The position numbers and the translations under genes were made by a program. The notes under the pieces were generated by a model. It was not told where the DNA came from. It was given only the letters and a program-made list of their open reading frames with translations, and did not search any database. A DNA stretch of 64,000 nucleotides from Typha latifolia (lineage: Eukaryota; Streptophyta; Magnoliopsida; Poales; Typhaceae), in the NCBI GenBank assembly GCA_019914945.1, contig CM034109.1:930001-994000 (forward strand), in the 5' to 3' direction. Positions within the stretch are counted from its first letter, which is position 1; every line of letters begins with the position of its first letter. Below are positions 10,867-21,779 of this stretch, piece after piece.

Positions 10867-13527
10867 GAAATCTTGACTCGGTTACTTGGTCCATTTGGAT
10901 GATATGATTGATCCTAGTGGAATTTAGTTCACCCCTTTTGTGGTTGGTTTGTTAGAGAAAACGAGCACCGCAGATCATTGATCAGCATCGTGGTGTTTAA
11001 AGCTTCAAGTCTTTGGAACTTTGTACGTGCTCATTGGTGATATAATAACTGCATTTACTTGACTCTGTGTAGAGGAAAGTTTTTATGTGAAATTTATCTG
11101 GTAGGTCATTACTGCTGTCTTTTAGTTTTTATCTGGTATCTTGTTGGATGATAGAAGTAATTAGTTCAACTTGGACTCTTGGCTATACAAGTTGATAGAG
11201 ATCAGAAGGCCAGTCTAATAATGTATCTTGGACCTGTCTAATACTGTCAGACATTTACCTGTCAAAATTGAATTTTCTCCACTGGATCATTAGGATTTTC
11301 TAATTTCAATGGTTGGATTGTTCTGCAACTGTCTCCTGCATTACTTTTAGGAATCTTTCTTCTTATTTATTGATAAAAATGCATTATTTTTTTAAGGAAT
11401 CATTTGATGATTATTAAATATTAAGCATAGAAATGTCCTGATGATTGGATTCTCAACCAAAAAAAAGTTCATCAGGACTGGAGCATAAATTTATGGTGGT
11501 GGTTTCTGATACCAGTAACTTCATGACATGCAAATAGCATGACAAGAATAAACCGGTAGTTCTTTGGCTATCATTATAACTTCCTAGAAATGAAGGTTCT
11601 AAGGAAATATACAGACAAAAAAGAAATGGAGAACAAGATTTAAAGTCTGATTCAATAAGAAGAAATGTACTTAGGTGTCCCAGGAGGAGGAGAAGGGGGA
11701 CAAGTAGTAGCTGTTGAAATGGACGGAAGTACTTAAATAAGGTATAATAACGTATGATTTGACGTATAAGAACGATAGAGACCAAGGGAAAGGGAAAGGT
11801 TCATGCAACTGACCATTAAAAGGGGACCAAAGTTAAAAAACCTAGTTGTCGTTTTAATAATATATGGAATAGACACCATGGTTGGAGATTATATATATTA
11901 CACATTGTTTTAATATGAATGCGTACAAATTACTCTTTATAATATCTGAAGCTTAATACTTAGTACGTCTTTATAAGGACACAAATTATACAGTTTCATA
12001 GTTCCCTAAGCAAATTGTGCACTTTCTGAATCAAAATTTAGAGTAAACTATAATTAAGTCTTATAATTATTAGAAATAATTATAGATCCTTTGAATTATC
12101 ACTCGTTTTCGTATTATATTTTTTGATATGTGAACCCTCTAAATTATTAAAAATATTTCACCCTGTGACACCGTAGAAACTAAGAATATTTTAAAAAAAA
12201 TATTCTCGTGACTTAGCATGTGATAACTTATAGAAGAAAAAGATAACGAAAAGAATATTAGAGACATTTTTATTAGTTCAGAAGGCCTCTGTAAAGGAGA
12301 AAAGTTTAATTAACCCGCAATGTAAAGCAAAGACAGATAGTTTTGCCCTTCCAACTTTACCCTGTTTAATGACCAACCATATGATTTAAATGGATCAAAT
12401 CCCAAGTCAATTCAATGCATAATTTCCCCAAACTTGAATCAAACTACAAGAAAATAAAGTCCACTCAACAGATGTACATCAGGTATAAATTATGATATAC
12501 ACATTTTAATCCCAAAAATGTGGATAAGATATACAGAAGATATCCTGTCACTAAATGAGTTGGCCACAAGATTTGCTAATTATCGGAAAAGGTCGAACTG
12601 GACAACCTTAAGGCACCACCTTCTCTTTGAAGTACCATAACTGCAACTAAAAGAGATTAGCATAATGATCAGAGTAACAATAATATGGCGGTTATACTTA
12701 ATTCCTCTGATGCTCTGAATGTGAGGAATGCAGCTCTTTGATTGGGCGCCGCAACAGTAGAAAGCATAATATTGTAAATAGAGCCTGAAGAGGTGCTGAA
12801 GATGGGAAAATTCTAATGGAAGCACATCTAATGGAATGTAAACAGAAAATGTACGAGGTAAGTTGTCATTAGTCGCGCCTAATGAAATATGATAGCAATG
12901 GCGGTTAAATAGCAAACATCTAGCAGATCAAATAATACAAATGGAGACATAAGAAACTACATTTGCAACTAAAAGAGCAGGATTTTCTGCAAATTAATCT
13001 ACATGTTAACTAGTAATCAATACCACAGGAATAATGACAAGCTAGTACATTAAAATTGTTAAAATTCTAGCCGTGCTTTCAGCTTTTCATTAGAAGCATG
13101 AAGTGAAAAAAAAAAAAATAGAGAGAAGAGATGCTATTGCCTCCAAGAAATACAACAGAGCAAGTAAAATAAGCACACACCGAAAGAAGCTGAACTTGTA
13201 GTTAATACAGCGATACAAAAGATCATAGAAAGTACCCTCCTTGTGGAAATAATGAGGCTCTAGCATCAATTGCTTAGTCTCCAAAGATGAAGTTGCAATG
13301 ACCATCAAGTCTAAGCAATTAAGGTTAGAGATTGCCCAAGAATAAGTGTCAGATTTTTGTGAACCAGCTGTTTATCCTGGCATTGTAATCCAAGTCATCA
13401 GCGAAAAAAAATGAGATGACGAACCTAGAAGCCCAATGAATGTTGAATGTTGGGATCCTCCAGCACATCTGTCACAAGAGAATTAAGTCTACCACTGTGG
13501 CTAGAGAATCCATAAATTAGCTGCCTG
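10867..13527. other. LSM6 3'UTR followed by intergenic DNA and probable DnaJ-gene 3'UTR
   Basis: The first few hundred bases after 10866 should be LSM6 3'UTR; no single poly(A) signal stands out. The remainder is AT-rich. The part just above 12560 may be 3' untranslated sequence of the minus-strand DnaJ gene. No further coding sequence or RNA gene was recognised. Confidence 0.5.
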
Positions 13528-15804
13528 CTATTCAGCAGCTTCCATCATCGAATCTTCCTTAACCTCAGTAATTACCTGAAGAAATTCCACTGGGGTTGCT
13601 GCAGGATCCAATTCATGGCAACCTCTTGGAGCATTATGGGCTTCTTCTCCTGTAAGCAAATGAGATGGAACCTGATGTGAAAAACGAAACATCTCTTCTC
13701 TAGGGATCCTCTTGACCTCCTTAGGATCCATGTGTCTATGAAAAACTGTTTTGAAACCAGCAACTTTCAGTAATGGGGCCACGGTAAGACCATGTTCATC
13801 ATCATAATCATCAAGTACTTCCACCATTTCATATTTGTGTATCACATCATCAGGTGTAAGCTCATTCCAATCAGAAGACCAGTTCCGGTAGAGGGCCCAG
13901 GTATCACCTTTCTTAGGGACAATTTTGATAACTCCACGAGGACCTTTCTCCCATCTAACTCTGTGAGAAAATATATTTATTGTATCAGTAATTTCATATC
14001 TGCTCACCCTGAAATCACCACATGTCTTGGAGAAGCCAGAGTTGACCCAATTTAGTGGCCCAAATTCACTATTGGACTTTGAACTGAGGAAACTCATGCG
14101 GATCTTAAAAGGCTTCAGTGAAATAACTTTCTGAACCATAGCATATAAACGAGGCATACCATCTTCATTATCATACGAAGCCCACACCTGGTCACTTTCA
14201 AAAGCTCTTTCTGTACGATATTTGTCAAAGTCATGGAAATCTGGATCAGGAACATCAATTGATACAGGTTCCTTGACTTTGCTGTCATTAGCAGGATCTT
14301 TGACAACAGAAGCTTGATTGTTGTTAATTCTTGAGTCATTTAGCTGGTTTTGTTTTACAGGAGCCCGACCAAGTCCACTGCCTACTCTTTCATTATAAGT
14401 ATCTTTCTGATTTCTTCTCTGCTTCAGTTTTTCCTTATCCGCTGAGCCAGCAGCTGCAGCAACATTCCATTCTTCTAATTTCTTATGAATTGCCATTTTA
14501 GCCTTCTCTATAAGCATATTCCGCATGTCAACTTGGGAATATTCCTTAAAGGTGTTCTGTCTGGCAGTCACTCTAGCCTTAGTATTATCCTCTGAGCCAT
14601 TACTTCTTTGTGTCTCAAGACCAACAGCTTTTCCTGTGCCTGCAGCCCATTTCTCCATATCATCTCCACCGTAACCTGCATAGGTATCGCCATTAATGTT
14701 CCTCTTATTTCTTTTTGCAGGCCTGCCAACTCTAGAAGTAGGTCTTTCCTGTCCATATGGATTGACACTTGAATTATAACTGGGTACATGGTTGTTGGTC
14801 TCAAATGTTGTTGTCTGTGCCTCATGCTTCCTTCTTCTTTTCTCGGATGTGTGGTGAACTACATTGGCAGTCTGAGAAGCACAAGCATTTGTGCAGGTAG
14901 CACCAGTTGCTTTTGAGTACTGTCCCCATTGATAGTTCGAATTGTTGTAGGAATCAAAATTCCCTTCAGCTTGGTACCCTGCATGTCCTGTTCCAGGAAT
15001 AGAGGATGTCCGACTTCCAGAACCATAAGAATGATGTTTTGTGGAACTATGGTTAACATTCTGGTTGTGCTGCTTGCTTGACCATGAGAAAGACGAATTA
15101 GTTCCATTACTTGGAAATCCTATCTCTACAGCCAAAAATGCCTGGTGGCAGTTGGGACATAAAAGATTGTGATTTAGGTATACTCTTAGGTACTCGTACT
15201 GCATCCTGCATCTGTTGCATGATGTCCAGAACGTGTCGAGTCTTGAATGTTGAGATGATGGGGCAGAAGCAGACTGAGCAGCCCTGCTGTTGCTCTTCCG
15301 AGCTCTGGTGTTGGATGTTCTCTTGTTAGAAGGAGTATAAAAGCCATTAGCAGCACTTGAAACAGCATGATCACTGTTTTGTTGAGAACCAACATCATTG
15401 CACCCTTTGACAGTTCTCTTTTGATCATACAATGTCTTTCTGCTCTTATCAGACAACACACTCCATGCCTCAGAAATGAGCTTAAAAGCACCCTCGGCAC
15501 CTATGGATTTGTTTTTGTCAGGGTGAAGCTGGAGAGCTAGCTTCCTGTACTGCTTCTTCACTGTTTCTTCATCTGCTGAAGCATTGAGACACAAAACTCC
15601 ATACCAATCACTCTCCCCATTAATTTTCCCTTCTGCAGCGAGATAAACATCTAGAGTTGCTATCATCTGAGCAATACCCTCAAGTGATGGAAAGAGGTTT
15701 TGGGCCTTCAGAGCAAACTTCTTAGCACCTTTGATGTCTTTTGCACTGAACTTCCTTTCAGCCATTTCTCTTGCCCTAATGGCCTCATCCATATTGCAGT
15801 CCAT
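13528..15804 (-). CDS. DnaJ (J-domain) protein with DUF3444 domain
   Basis: An uninterrupted 758-codon gene. An upstream in-frame start codon at 15852 exists, but family members start with MxCNxDEAIRA, so the start at 15804 (MDCNMDEAIR) is preferred. Domains: an N-terminal helical region (1–60); a J domain at about 66–130 with an intact HPD motif at 94–96, which stimulates Hsp70 ATPase; a zinc-ribbon-like pair CNRC (196–199) and CPNC (216–219); a long low-complexity linker rich in S, N, Q and G with basic RPAKRNKR (a possible nuclear signal); and DUF3444 at about 535–745, starting near PDPDFHDFDKYR. This large plant-specific J-protein group usually has an intronless coding region, as here. 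The client proteins are unknown. The C-terminus is acidic. The gene looks intact and functional. Confidence 0.95.
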   Translation of the reverse strand: MDCNMDEAIRAREMAERKFSAKDIKGAKKFALKAQNLFPSLEGIAQMIATLDVYLAAEGKINGESDWYGVLCLNASADEETVKKQYRKLALQLHPDKNKSIGAEGAFKLISEAWSVLSDKSRKTLYDQKRTVKGCNDVGSQQNSDHAVSSAANGFYTPSNKRTSNTRARKSNSRAAQSASAPSSQHSRLDTFWTSCNRCRMQYEYLRVYLNHNLLCPNCHQAFLAVEIGFPSNGTNSSFSWSSKQHNQNVNHSSTKHHSYGSGSRTSSIPGTGHAGYQAEGNFDSYNNSNYQWGQYSKATGATCTNACASQTANVVHHTSEKRRRKHEAQTTTFETNNHVPSYNSSVNPYGQERPTSRVGRPAKRNKRNINGDTYAGYGGDDMEKWAAGTGKAVGLETQRSNGSEDNTKARVTARQNTFKEYSQVDMRNMLIEKAKMAIHKKLEEWNVAAAAGSADKEKLKQRRNQKDTYNERVGSGLGRAPVKQNQLNDSRINNNQASVVKDPANDSKVKEPVSIDVPDPDFHDFDKYRTERAFESDQVWASYDNEDGMPRLYAMVQKVISLKPFKIRMSFLSSKSNSEFGPLNWVNSGFSKTCGDFRVSRYEITDTINIFSHRVRWEKGPRGVIKIVPKKGDTWALYRNWSSDWNELTPDDVIHKYEMVEVLDDYDDEHGLTVAPLLKVAGFKTVFHRHMDPKEVKRIPREEMFRFSHQVPSHLLTGEEAHNAPRGCHELDPAATPVEFLQVITEVKEDSMMEAAE

Positions 15805-16860
15805 GATATAACCTCTTTCTATGCAGTTGGTTTTCAACAAAAGCAAGGCCAATAAAAACTCAGCTAGAGTTTCAGTAATTGAAACTGAACATTCTTCTAC
15901 ACTTCAAGAAAATGATGCTAAACCCTCGCGCATCCTAAATTGCAATGCAACAAAAATCCAAAACAAATCTGAGCAATGGTTCATCAAAAAAATAAAGATA
16001 AAAACAAAATCTGAAACAACCAAAGTTATAAAAGTCGATCTCCATCAAAAGAAGTATAAAAATGACAATTCCATCCTTTGCTCACTCAGCAAGCATTATA
16101 TTTGTAAGTAGGGAAGAAATTCCAAATAAAAAGGGTGGCAGATTACAAATACACACAGCAAGTAACTAGTGATCAAGCATTATTGTCTTATTAATCAAAT
16201 CAGCACATCAAACTCACATGGAACAACAAATCAAAGCTAAAAAAAAAATCTAACTTTCCAATTTACAAAACAGCATAAATTTCCATAACAAAAAGGTTAA
16301 AGAATTCATAATATCACACCTGCAAGTAACTAGTGATCAAGCATCAGTGAACCAAATCAACACTTCAAAATTGCACAAAACCAGCACATCAGAGCTAAAA
16401 AACCTAACTTTACAACTCAAGAGCCACCATCAGAAGAAGCAACTACACCAAACCAGCTCAAATTTCAAAATACCACAATTCTCCAACCCCTCAACTACCC
16501 CCAGCACCAGGATGACAGAAAACTGGAAGCCTAGCTAAGAACTTAGTGAGATCAAGCCAAAGAGAGCTTGAAACAGGACGAATCAACCGATCTACGAAGT
16601 TTAGGGTTGAAACTATCAATTCACACATGTTTCCCCAAAAATTCCCAATTTTTAGGGTTTCAAATCTAGAACCCTAATTTCCCGATCTCCGCCGTCAGAC
16701 CACGGCCAGTGACAAAATAGTACACAAGAGAAAGAGCGCGCGAGTATTTAGGGAAGGAGAGAGTACCCAATTGGAAGAAATCAACGTAGATGCGACCCCG
16801 CCATGAGAAGATCTCGAGCTCCAAATTTTTTTCCCCAAAAAATCTTTAGGAAAAAAAAGG
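15805..16860 (-). other. Probable 5'UTR exon and 5'UTR intron of the DnaJ gene
   Basis: Minus-strand sequence just upstream of the ATG has a plausible acceptor (AACTGCATAG, exon from about 15824) preceded by a T-rich tract. A plausible donor (CCAATTGG then GTACTC) lies near 16768. The stretch 16600–16850 has the AACCCTAA-rich, pyrimidine-rich look of plant 5'UTR/TSS regions. No open frame joins it to the coding exon. This is an inference; transcript data are needed to place the borders. Confidence 0.35.
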
Positions 16861-18050
16861 GGGAAATTGCAAAACTTTAGTCAAACTACCTTGGACCTAA
16901 AAAAAATTCCATATACCAAAATGCCTGTGGAGGAAAAGAGATGAAAAAGAGATCACACTATTGTATATTTTTTTTAGTATTTTCTTAACCCTAAACCTTA
17001 CCTTTATTTCATATTTGGGAAAACTCTAACTAGGGTTAATTTCTAAACCAAGGAGAGGTTTGTCAATTGGGTTAATTACAGCAAATTATTATATTAGATT
17101 AAAGGAAAGTTCTCAATAGACTACTATTTACTAACATAAAATTAATATTATTTTGTTGCTGATAAAATAAAGTAATGCTAATGCATTTATTTTTTAACTT
17201 TATTTATATAATTTATATATGTAAATAATAGAGGCAGGCACATGTGAGGCCTTTTTCAAGCTACTTATTAGTTTTTTTTAATAAAAAATTGTGGGTCCCA
17301 CATAAAATTAAGGGAAGGTGATGAGATTTTGTGACCTTTTTACCCTTGCAGGACCTTGGGTTAAGGTTTACCAAGTGGTGGTTAGATTAACCAGGGTGAA
17401 GGGTTAAGAGTACCTTACCTCTGGTGAGAATAAATTGGTTTGCATATATTTCAACCAAAGGGAAATTACAACCACCACTCAAAAGGCTCCTAACTCCTAA
17501 CCCTTAATACTGAGAGATGCCCCTGTGTGTACTTTTCCTAAAGTAGGGCCAACCTCTTTGTATGCTTTTAGAGCCCTGTACATCATTTTCCTTGTTCTAA
17601 TGATAATTTTTAAATAATTTATTTCTCACATTATGATATGGATTTCTTTACTAAAATACTACACTGACATTAATCTTCTTCCATGCTGTTATGATGTCAC
17701 AGAGTAATGCAAAAGCTGGTCATATGTAATTGATACTGCTTTAACTGTGTAAATTTCAAAATAACTTGTGAGAGAAAGAGAAGTTCTTGCATATGGCATC
17801 AAAGAATTAGTATACAGTCATACAGATGATACCATTTCATCTAGAGCAAGTATTCTGCAACAAGAGTTGCTTCATTGGTGAAAATAAAAGCCACAAAATG
17901 TCATAGAGGGCATGATTCATACCGCAAGATCAATAATACAACCAGTGTTTGCTGAGACTATAACATATTGTACAACATTACAAACTACTTTGACATTAGA
18001 AGATAACATTCAAGAAGAAAGCCTGAAGCCAGTTATTGACTAGGACATCA
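16861..18050. other. Intergenic, no recognised feature
   Basis: AT-rich DNA with AACCCTAA-like words, upstream of the minus-strand DnaJ gene. No open frame with family resemblance was found. Confidence 0.6.
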
Positions 18051-18051
18051 C

Positions 18052-18310
18052 TCAGTTCTGAAACAAAGCTATGTGAGCAAATGCTTTCTTCATCTGAAAA
18101 CTGAATCTTACTGACAGCCACAGATCTGCTTCGGTCTTCTTAGTGTTTGTTGCATCATCAAATGGTATCTGCAGCTCTTTAAGAATATTCTGACTCCTTC
18201 CATGCAATTAAACTTTTGTTATCGAACGCTGCTGGAGCCTCCATTGAGAACAAGCCAAACACTCAGATGCTTCCAAGGTGCAGGAAAGAATTTCCTGCAT
18301 TGCAACAAAT
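18052..18310 (-). other. Coding-like fragments, unrecognised
   Basis: Two short minus-strand frames look protein-like. One ends at a stop at 18052–18054 and contains EADLWLSVRFSFQMKKAF. The other, just upstream, starts after a CAATGCAG acceptor-like site near 18300 and reads EILSCTLEASECLACSQW to a stop. They are in different frames and I cannot assign them to a family. They could be exons of a decayed gene, or chance. Confidence 0.2.
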
Positions 18311-19299
18311 GGAAGAGAGATGAAGGAACATAATGGTCCAAGCTTTAAGGTGAAGCTTATTCATCATTACACCCTTGCGTTTGTTAGTTAGTTACAGAAA
18401 CTGCAATGTACCAAGGTAAGTACTGTACTGTATCACATTCACCAATCTCAATTTTGAACTCCTTTCAGAACATATCCTTAGTCCTGAAAAGGAACTACAA
18501 AAAGCAACTTGAACAACAAACACACAAGTTGTAATAGGCTTTGGTCCCACAACAAACGAAGTCTCAATCAATAAAGTTTGTCACCATAAAAGCATACCAG
18601 GAGAACAGAATATATTCATTTCAAGTTTTCAACCCTAATGTAAAATTGTGACCGAAAAAAGAAATTTGCATTGGATCAGAATCTCAAGCGCCAAAAAAAA
18701 AGTTGGTAAGAAAATAACATTTACTAGGCCACCAGATGGATTTTGCACCAACAATTGCTGTACAATCAAAAGCATCACAGCTGAATCAGGAATGTGGTTC
18801 ACCACTCAGCAAAACTGACTAATTAACCCCATAGTACCAAGCTAGATTTAAACAGAATCTGAAAAGCCATAAAGTTAGGAATAAAATATTTCCAAGTCAT
18901 TGTGCAAAAGATGCTCAAGGGCTCAGCAGAGACCAATGGAGGGTAATTCTTCTTCTATAAGCAACTTTATTAGAGTGCATACGTAGGTTGCACCTTTTCA
19001 CTATTTTGGAGCTTTGCTTTCATGTTCAATCTTTTTCCTTTTCCTCCTGTTTGTAGTACTTGAAATTATCTTCCGATGAATTTTCTTGTCAGCAGAATAT
19101 TTGTTTGACATACTTTTTCAGTAAAAACTCCAAACACTGCGCACACAAAGGAAAACCTGTCTGCAAGTTTAACCTGCCAAGAACTCACATCGAATACTCT
19201 TGACAAAAATTGATTGTAAGGAAAAAAAACGCCATCTTAGTTTTAGTGGTTATTCCATGAGAAAACTCGTAGCATGATGTGCAACCCCAATAATCCTGG

Positions 19300-19558
19300 A
19301 TTGTGGTGGACATGTGCTTGTTTAACTGCTTTGTACTCCTATATACTACTATCAAGTAGCAACAAGACAAAAGAAGATTAATGAACCTGCAGGATAGGCC
19401 GCTGTAAGAAAATTATAGAGAGCTCAAGCCAAATAGGCAGGTGGCACAATAGCCCATTGAGCTCCATATCCAAGTCCAATCAGCAATGTCCTTATGTTGT
19501 ATATTTTTCCGAGACAAGCTACAGCAAAGAGGAAATGACCGATGGTATTGGGTAGTTC
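19300..19558 (-). pseudogene. Nodulin-like major facilitator (MFS) transporter pseudogene fragment
   Basis: A minus-strand exon starts at 19558 after a strong acceptor (a run of T and C, then TTTTACAG). It reads HFLFAVACLGKIYNIRTLLI and then GLGYGAQWAIVP, the signature of plant nodulin-like MFS proteins (usually GxxYGAHWAIVPAAASELFG). It then breaks: a TGA occurs at 19424–19426 where the SELFGLKNFG segment should be, and similarity resumes as ALYNFLTAAYPAGSLIF before more stops. This combination of a good splice site, membrane-helix signature and internal stops indicates a decayed transporter gene. No intact N-terminal half was found. Confidence 0.5.
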
Positions 19559-19649
19559 CTGTAAAACAAAAAGAAAAAAAAAAACTGGGCATGAAAAATG
19601 ATGCGAGCTCAATAAACTCAATTAATATGCAGAAATGAATTCTTTTGCA

Positions 19650-20780
19650 ATATTATTCATAGTATTCTGTAAATGACATGAGTCAGATAAGTGGTAGAAG
19701 ATATAAAAAGGTCGCAGTCAAAGCTATTGTGAAAATATTAACAAGTGGCAATTGAAGCATAAGAAATTAAATAGCATGCCAATTTATGTAAGAAGATATA
19801 TCTTTATCTTTCAGCAGCTTCTGCTATATTGGTACCACTTCCTTGTACAATCTACTTTCCTGCATATTAAGGCTGCTTAAGGGTACTTATATGCTTTATC
19901 CCTTGATCAAAATAGACAATTCAGTTTATCCTTCCTAGCCTGTCCTGGATAGAAGTGCATGAATAGATTAAAGTACAATGTTAACAGTAAATAGATAATA
20001 AATCATTCTAGACTCACGTACAACTTTCCATTCCTCTTAAATCTTAAAGTCCACCATTTTCTTCACAAGTAACATAAGTTCAAGAGGAGCTTCATTCCTT
20101 TAGATTCTTTTTTCTTTTCTCCTTGGATAATAAATCACCAATTGATACATTATGATATGCCAGCTTTTCCATTCCAAAAATATTTTAAACTGCAAATAAG
20201 TCCACCTCAACTCAAACAGCTAAATTGAAGGACTACATATACAGAATCACATATTTACTCAATATTTGACCAACATAATCACATATCTCTACAAATTACC
20301 AACTTCTCCATTTTGATAATGAACAAGGCACTCAAATTACATTTTTCCCCCTTTGATTCTTATCCTCTCTGTGTCCTATCACATCCCCAGAACAATTTCA
20401 TTACAGACCAGTGAGTTCCAATCTATCATTGTCATTTAGTTATTGGAGTTAAACATATAATAAAGATCAGAAATTTCAAAGATCTCTAAGTTTTCTGAAA
20501 CTCATTTCTTTAGTTCCACCAAAGTTGAAGAGGCAATTTTTTTTTTTAATAAAAGGATAGAAAAGAGCATACATGATATACAACATTTCAAACTTAAATG
20601 AGTTCTTATGATATATCCATATAGAGTACATGCATGGACATTAAGTTCTGATGAAAGAGAAGCTTTTGATTATTAAAGCCGATAACATTTTTCTTTTGAA
20701 AAGCAGGAAGCGCATGCAATCTAGACTCTGAAATATAGACCATAATACCGTACCTCACATTTATTTCAGAGAAAAAGCTA
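19650..20780. other. Non-coding stretch, no recognised feature
   Basis: AT-rich sequence between the MFS pseudogene and a CT-rich repeat. No exon or RNA gene is supported. It may be intron or intergenic DNA of the decayed minus-strand gene(s). Confidence 0.5.
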
Positions 20781-20782
20781 CT

Positions 20783-21172
20783 ACAAGGTTCCGAGTATTA
20801 GGATCGGCTGCTTGAAAGAATGATATGTATCAGCCTTATCGGCTACTTGTATCAGCTTGTATTTTAAAAATTACTGTAAACTTAAAAATCTATGAATTAA
20901 AAAATAAGATTTAAAATATAAATTCCTTACATGTAAAGTCTAAAAATTAGAAAATGTATTATTTTCTTAATCTCTGTCTGTCCCCCTTTCTCCCATTCAC
21001 TCACTCTCCCCCTCTTGCCCACTAACTCTCTCTCCTATCTCCTCTCACTCTCACTTCACAAAAAAAAGTTCCTCACTCAGAACCCCCTCCCTCTCCAACT
21101 CACACCCCTCTCCCTCTCCCACTCACTCCTTTTCTAGGATTGGGATCAGCTAAACTAGGAACTTTGGTCAAG
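20783..21172. mobile_element. CT-rich nonautonomous DNA element, copy 2 (inverted relative to copy 1)
   Basis: The left end (CAAGGTTCCGAGTATTAGGA, 20783) matches the reverse complement of the right end of the copy near 2316. The right end (GGGATCAGCTAAACTAGGAA, then CTTTGGTC, to 21172) matches the left-end vocabulary. The interior again has an AT-rich part beside a CTCTCCC-rich part (20975–21130). It is much shorter than copy 1, so it is a deletion derivative or a different subfamily. Confidence 0.45.
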
Positions 21173-21586
21173 AAAGTTCCAATTGCCAATCATGGATGCA
21201 AAAATTGTGTTTCATCCAAAGACTAGCTATGATCCCAATGAAAGAGAAAAATACTCTGATCAATGCCTGCATCAAGGAAGCCTTCTCCCCTATGTGGTCC
21301 TACCTTCTTAACTCTCACGGCACTCTTAACTCCAGACTATAATAATTTTACCTGCAACTATGCAACTCGCTTTTGCCTCTCCTATCTGGCAGCAAGTCAA
21401 GTTTGTTAACTTATGATCTTCTAACGCATTTAAAATGACCTCCAGTTTTTGTTTCTCTTGATTTATTTATCTAATCGTTTTAAACCTTGGAAGGAAATAC
21501 TCATTACTGTGATACAGTATCAAAATGAAAAGTCATCAGTGTAGGAATGACAAGGAGAAATCTCTTAAAAAAAAGATTAGTAGTAC

Positions 21587-21762
21587 CATTCTGGTATTGG
21601 TATGACTCAAGTCAACCGAGTCTTCTCCAAGCCGGACATTCATTAAGTAAGCACTAAGCAGCCAAAAGTGAAGCTCTGCTGAATCATTGCATATCTCCAG
21701 AGTTGAAATTGCACTACCTAGATCAGCAAGCCCTTTAAGAATTTCAGAACAGAGCCCCTGCT
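21587..21762 (-). other. Coding-like exon of an unrecognised gene
   Basis: After a good acceptor on the minus strand (CCCCAACAGCAG), a frame of about 58 codons is fully open. It reads EILKGLADLGSAISTLEI, AELHFWLLSAYLMNVRLGED and then NTRM before a GTACTA donor-like site at the low-coordinate end. Composition and helix-like spacing look like real protein, but I do not recognise the family. Adjacent sequence holds no clear partner exon. Confidence 0.35.
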
Positions 21763-21779
21763 GTTGGGGAAATTCTGTT

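Noticed and set aside
15111..15500. Frames opposite or shifted to the DnaJ gene
   Set aside because: They are shadows of the intact 758-codon gene on the minus strand.
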